A DNA stretch of 64,000 nt from Niebla homalea. Its lineage: Eukaryota; Ascomycota; Lecanoromycetes; Lecanorales; Ramalinaceae. The notes under the pieces are model-generated. The model searched no databases. It was not told the origin of the DNA and was given only the letters and a program-made list of their open reading frames with translations. A program made the position numbers and the translations under genes. How positions within the stretch are numbered: the first letter of the stretch is position 1; every line of letters starts with the position of its first letter. The DNA is taken from the NCBI GenBank assembly GCA_019925105.1, contig JAHGAU010000009.1, positions 1,825,830 through 1,889,829 of the forward strand. The letters are read 5' to 3'. Of this stretch, positions 61,783 to 64,000 are shown piece after piece.

Positions 61783-62890
61783 ACTATCACCTAGTTCTCA
61801 CTCTTTCCTGCCTGGAAAGAGTCATTTGCTCACTCGGCGTTAATTCGGCCTTCTCGGACTTAACCCAGGAAAGAGTCATTTTTAGAAATGATTCTTTCCA
61901 GGGTAAAACCGGCCCGGATTTATTTACTCTCTATATAAAAGGTGTAGATTTCAGTACGGCCTATTAATCCCGAGACCTCCGAAGTTCGTCCGAGTAGTAA
62001 TTATTTATTTATCGATTTTTAAATATTTACGAATTCCGGGTTATAAAGTTTAAGTTTGTTTCCCGGCGTTAATTATTATTTTTTTATCGGTTATTCCCCG
62101 GTAAAATCTAGTAATTTAACTTTCTTTATATGTTTCCCCGCTCTTTAATAGTATCGGGAAAATGAAAATCCGTCTATTAACGGCTATAATAATATTAACC
62201 TATAAGGGTTTATAAGTAATTCTTTAAGGTTTTAAGGTACATCCGGATTATTATTAATCCTTTATTTAATCTATTTAATTTAAAAGATAGCTTAAAAAAA
62301 GCGCTTTATAACGGTAACGGGAGAACTTAGATCCGTATTTTATTTAAGATTATATTACTTAATAATAATAAAAAAAAACTTATATAATACTTTTATTATT
62401 TTATTAATAATATAAGGGTCTTAATATTTCTTAATATAGGGTAACGGTTAACGTCGCCTCCCTATATTAAGGCTTTAAGATCCGGCTGTAATATCCGTTT
62501 AAATACGAGAATAATCCATAAATAGATCTTTATTTTTAAATTATTATATTGCCACCCAAATTATTATACTATTATCATTAATAATTATTAATCCGGAACC
62601 GGCCTATTTATTTTTAAATTATTAAGTAACTTAGCTATCTAAGTCCGGTCTTAACCTTATTTAAGCCTTATAACTTATAATTCTCTTAGTAAAGGCTTGG
62701 CTAATAATTCATCTATATAATCACCCTTCCCCCCCTTCAAATTTCTGTTTTTCTCATTACACTCAAGTCACTCAATCTACTCAATACCCAAGCAAACCAA
62801 ATACCCTTTACCCTTTACCCTTTACCCTTTACTATCACTTATACCTTTACCTTACCTTTACCTTTATCTTTACCTTCACCTTTACCTTTA
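61783..62890 (+). repeat. Subtelomeric unit 3
   Basis: A near copy of unit 2: start, two hairpins (one stem base changed by C-to-T), TATATAAAAGG at 61,933, core CCCGGCGTTAATT near 62,062, tail TTTCTGTTTTTCTCATTACA near 62,745, and four CCCTTTA repeats at 62,803-62,832. Its length to the next unit is 1,108 bp. It is followed head to tail by unit 4, with no helicase frame between. Confidence 0.9.
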
Positions 62891-64000
62891 CCTATCACCT
62901 AGTTCTCACTCTTTCCTGCCTGGAAAGAGTCATTTACTTACTCGGCGTTAATTCGGCCTTCTCGGACTTAACCCAGGAAAGAGTTATTTTTAGAAATGAC
63001 TCTTTCTAGGGTAAAACCGGCCCGGATTTATTCACTCTCTATATAAAAGGTATAGATTTTAATACGGCTTATTAATCCTAAAACCTCCGAGGTTCGTCCG
63101 AATAATAATTATTTATTTATTGATTTTTAAATATTTATAAATTCCGGGTTATAGGGTTTAAGTTTACTTCCCGGCGTTAATTATTACTTTTTTATCGGCT
63201 ATTCCCCGGTAAAATCTGGTAATTTAACTTTCTTTATACGTTTTCCCGCTCTTTAATAATATTAAGAAAATGAAAATCCGTTTATTAACGGTTACGGTAG
63301 TATTAACCTATAAGGGTTTATAAGTAATTCTTTAAGGTTTTAAGGTATATCCGGATTATTATTAATCCTTTATTTAATCTATTTAATTTAAAAGATAACT
63401 TAAAAAAAGCGCTTTATAACGGTAACGGGAAAACTTAAATCCGTATTTTATTTAAGATTATATTATTTAATAATAATAAAAAAAAACTTATATAATACTT
63501 TTATTATTTTATTAATAATATAAGGGTCTTAATATTTCTTGGTATAAAGTAACGGTTAACGTCGCCTCCCTATGTTAAGGCTTTAAGATCCGGCCGTAAT
63601 ATCCGTCTGAATATAAGAATAATTTATAAATAAATCTTTATTTTTAAATTATTATATTGTTACCTAAATTATTACACTGTTATTATTAATAATTATTAGT
63701 CCGGAACCGGCTTATTTATTTTTAAATTATTAAGTGGCTTAGCTATTTAAGCCCGGTCTCGGCCTTATTTAAGCCTTATAACTTATAATTCTCTTGGCAA
63801 AGGCTTGGCTAATAATTTATCTATATAATCACCCTTCCCCCCCTTCAAATTTCTGTTTTTCTCATCACACTCAAGTCACTCAATCTACTCAATACCCAAG
63901 CAAACCAAATACCCTTTACCCTTTACCCTTTACCCTTTACTATCACTTATACCTTTACCTTACCTTTACCTTTATCTTTACCTTCACCTTTACCTTTACC
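62891..64000 (+). repeat. Subtelomeric unit 4, reaches the window edge
   Basis: Tandem copy of unit 3 (CCTATCACCTAG at 62,891, TATATAAAAGG at 63,040, core near 63,172, tail near 63,850, CCCTTTA repeats at 63,911-63,940). It ends within the CCTTTACC tract at the window end, the point at which unit 2 leads into the helicase start. A second helicase copy or another unit is expected beyond 64,000. Confidence 0.9.

Noticed and set aside
63900..64000. Window end as a chromosome end
   Set aside because: The last bases are the CCTTTACC tract that also occurs inside units 2 and 3; no terminal CCCTAA/TTAGGG array is present.

Overview
The window is nuclear DNA of a filamentous ascomycete (Pezizomycotina). 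The genes carry short GT-AG introns of about 50 to 200 nt and include typical filamentous-fungal families. The right part carries the signature of repeat-induced point mutation (RIP): long repeats made extremely A+T-rich, poor in CpA and TpG, and full of TAA/TAG stops. The species cannot be named from this sequence.

Layout. From 1 to about 39,130 the DNA has normal composition and carries genes: the 3' end of an unknown gene, a seven-exon APC-superfamily permease, two divergent J-domain/coiled-coil/zinc-ribbon paralogues, a secreted two-repeat protein, a DUF924 protein, two small secreted proteins, a large glycosylated membrane protein, a citrate-lyase-beta-like (CLYBL type) protein, a PQ-loop membrane protein behind a cluster of CACGTG sites, an intron-containing tRNA-like gene, a maltose-acetyltransferase-type enzyme, a lysine-rich repeat protein and a hemerythrin-like protein. 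From about 24.8 kb rightwards more and more genes are broken: a polytopic membrane protein, a protein of unknown family, an ankyrin-like protein, an MDR oxidoreductase, an isochorismatase-like hydrolase, a fungal transcription factor and an aldehyde dehydrogenase. The last four lie together at 34.8 to 39.1 kb and may be the remains of one catabolic gene group.

At about 39,130 the composition changes sharply, inside the aldehyde dehydrogenase, to a RIP-degraded repeat block that runs to the end. It holds a 633-bp direct repeat (39,095 and 49,635) around a nest of dead transposons: a minus-strand non-LTR retrotransposon bordered by (ATT)n tracts, and a plus-strand copia fragment with a small inverted-repeat element inside its gag region. 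From 50,267 there are at least five copies of a roughly 1.0 to 1.2 kb unit. Each starts CCTATYACCTAG and has hairpins, a TATA-like box about 150 to 180 bp in, and a conserved core. Most end in a pyrimidine-rich tail, and the best-preserved copies finish with telomere-like CCCTTTA repeats. One unit stands directly in front of a RIP-killed reading frame with an N-terminal Cys/His region and a RecQ-type helicase domain, the layout of subtelomeric telomere-linked helicases. Two more units follow it in tandem and the window ends at the end of the last one. The right end is therefore probably subtelomeric, although no canonical TTAGGG array is reached.

The most interesting structure is this unit family: an array of promoter-like, hairpin-bearing units tied to a telomere-linked helicase, in which different copies keep the hairpin geometry with different stem sequences.
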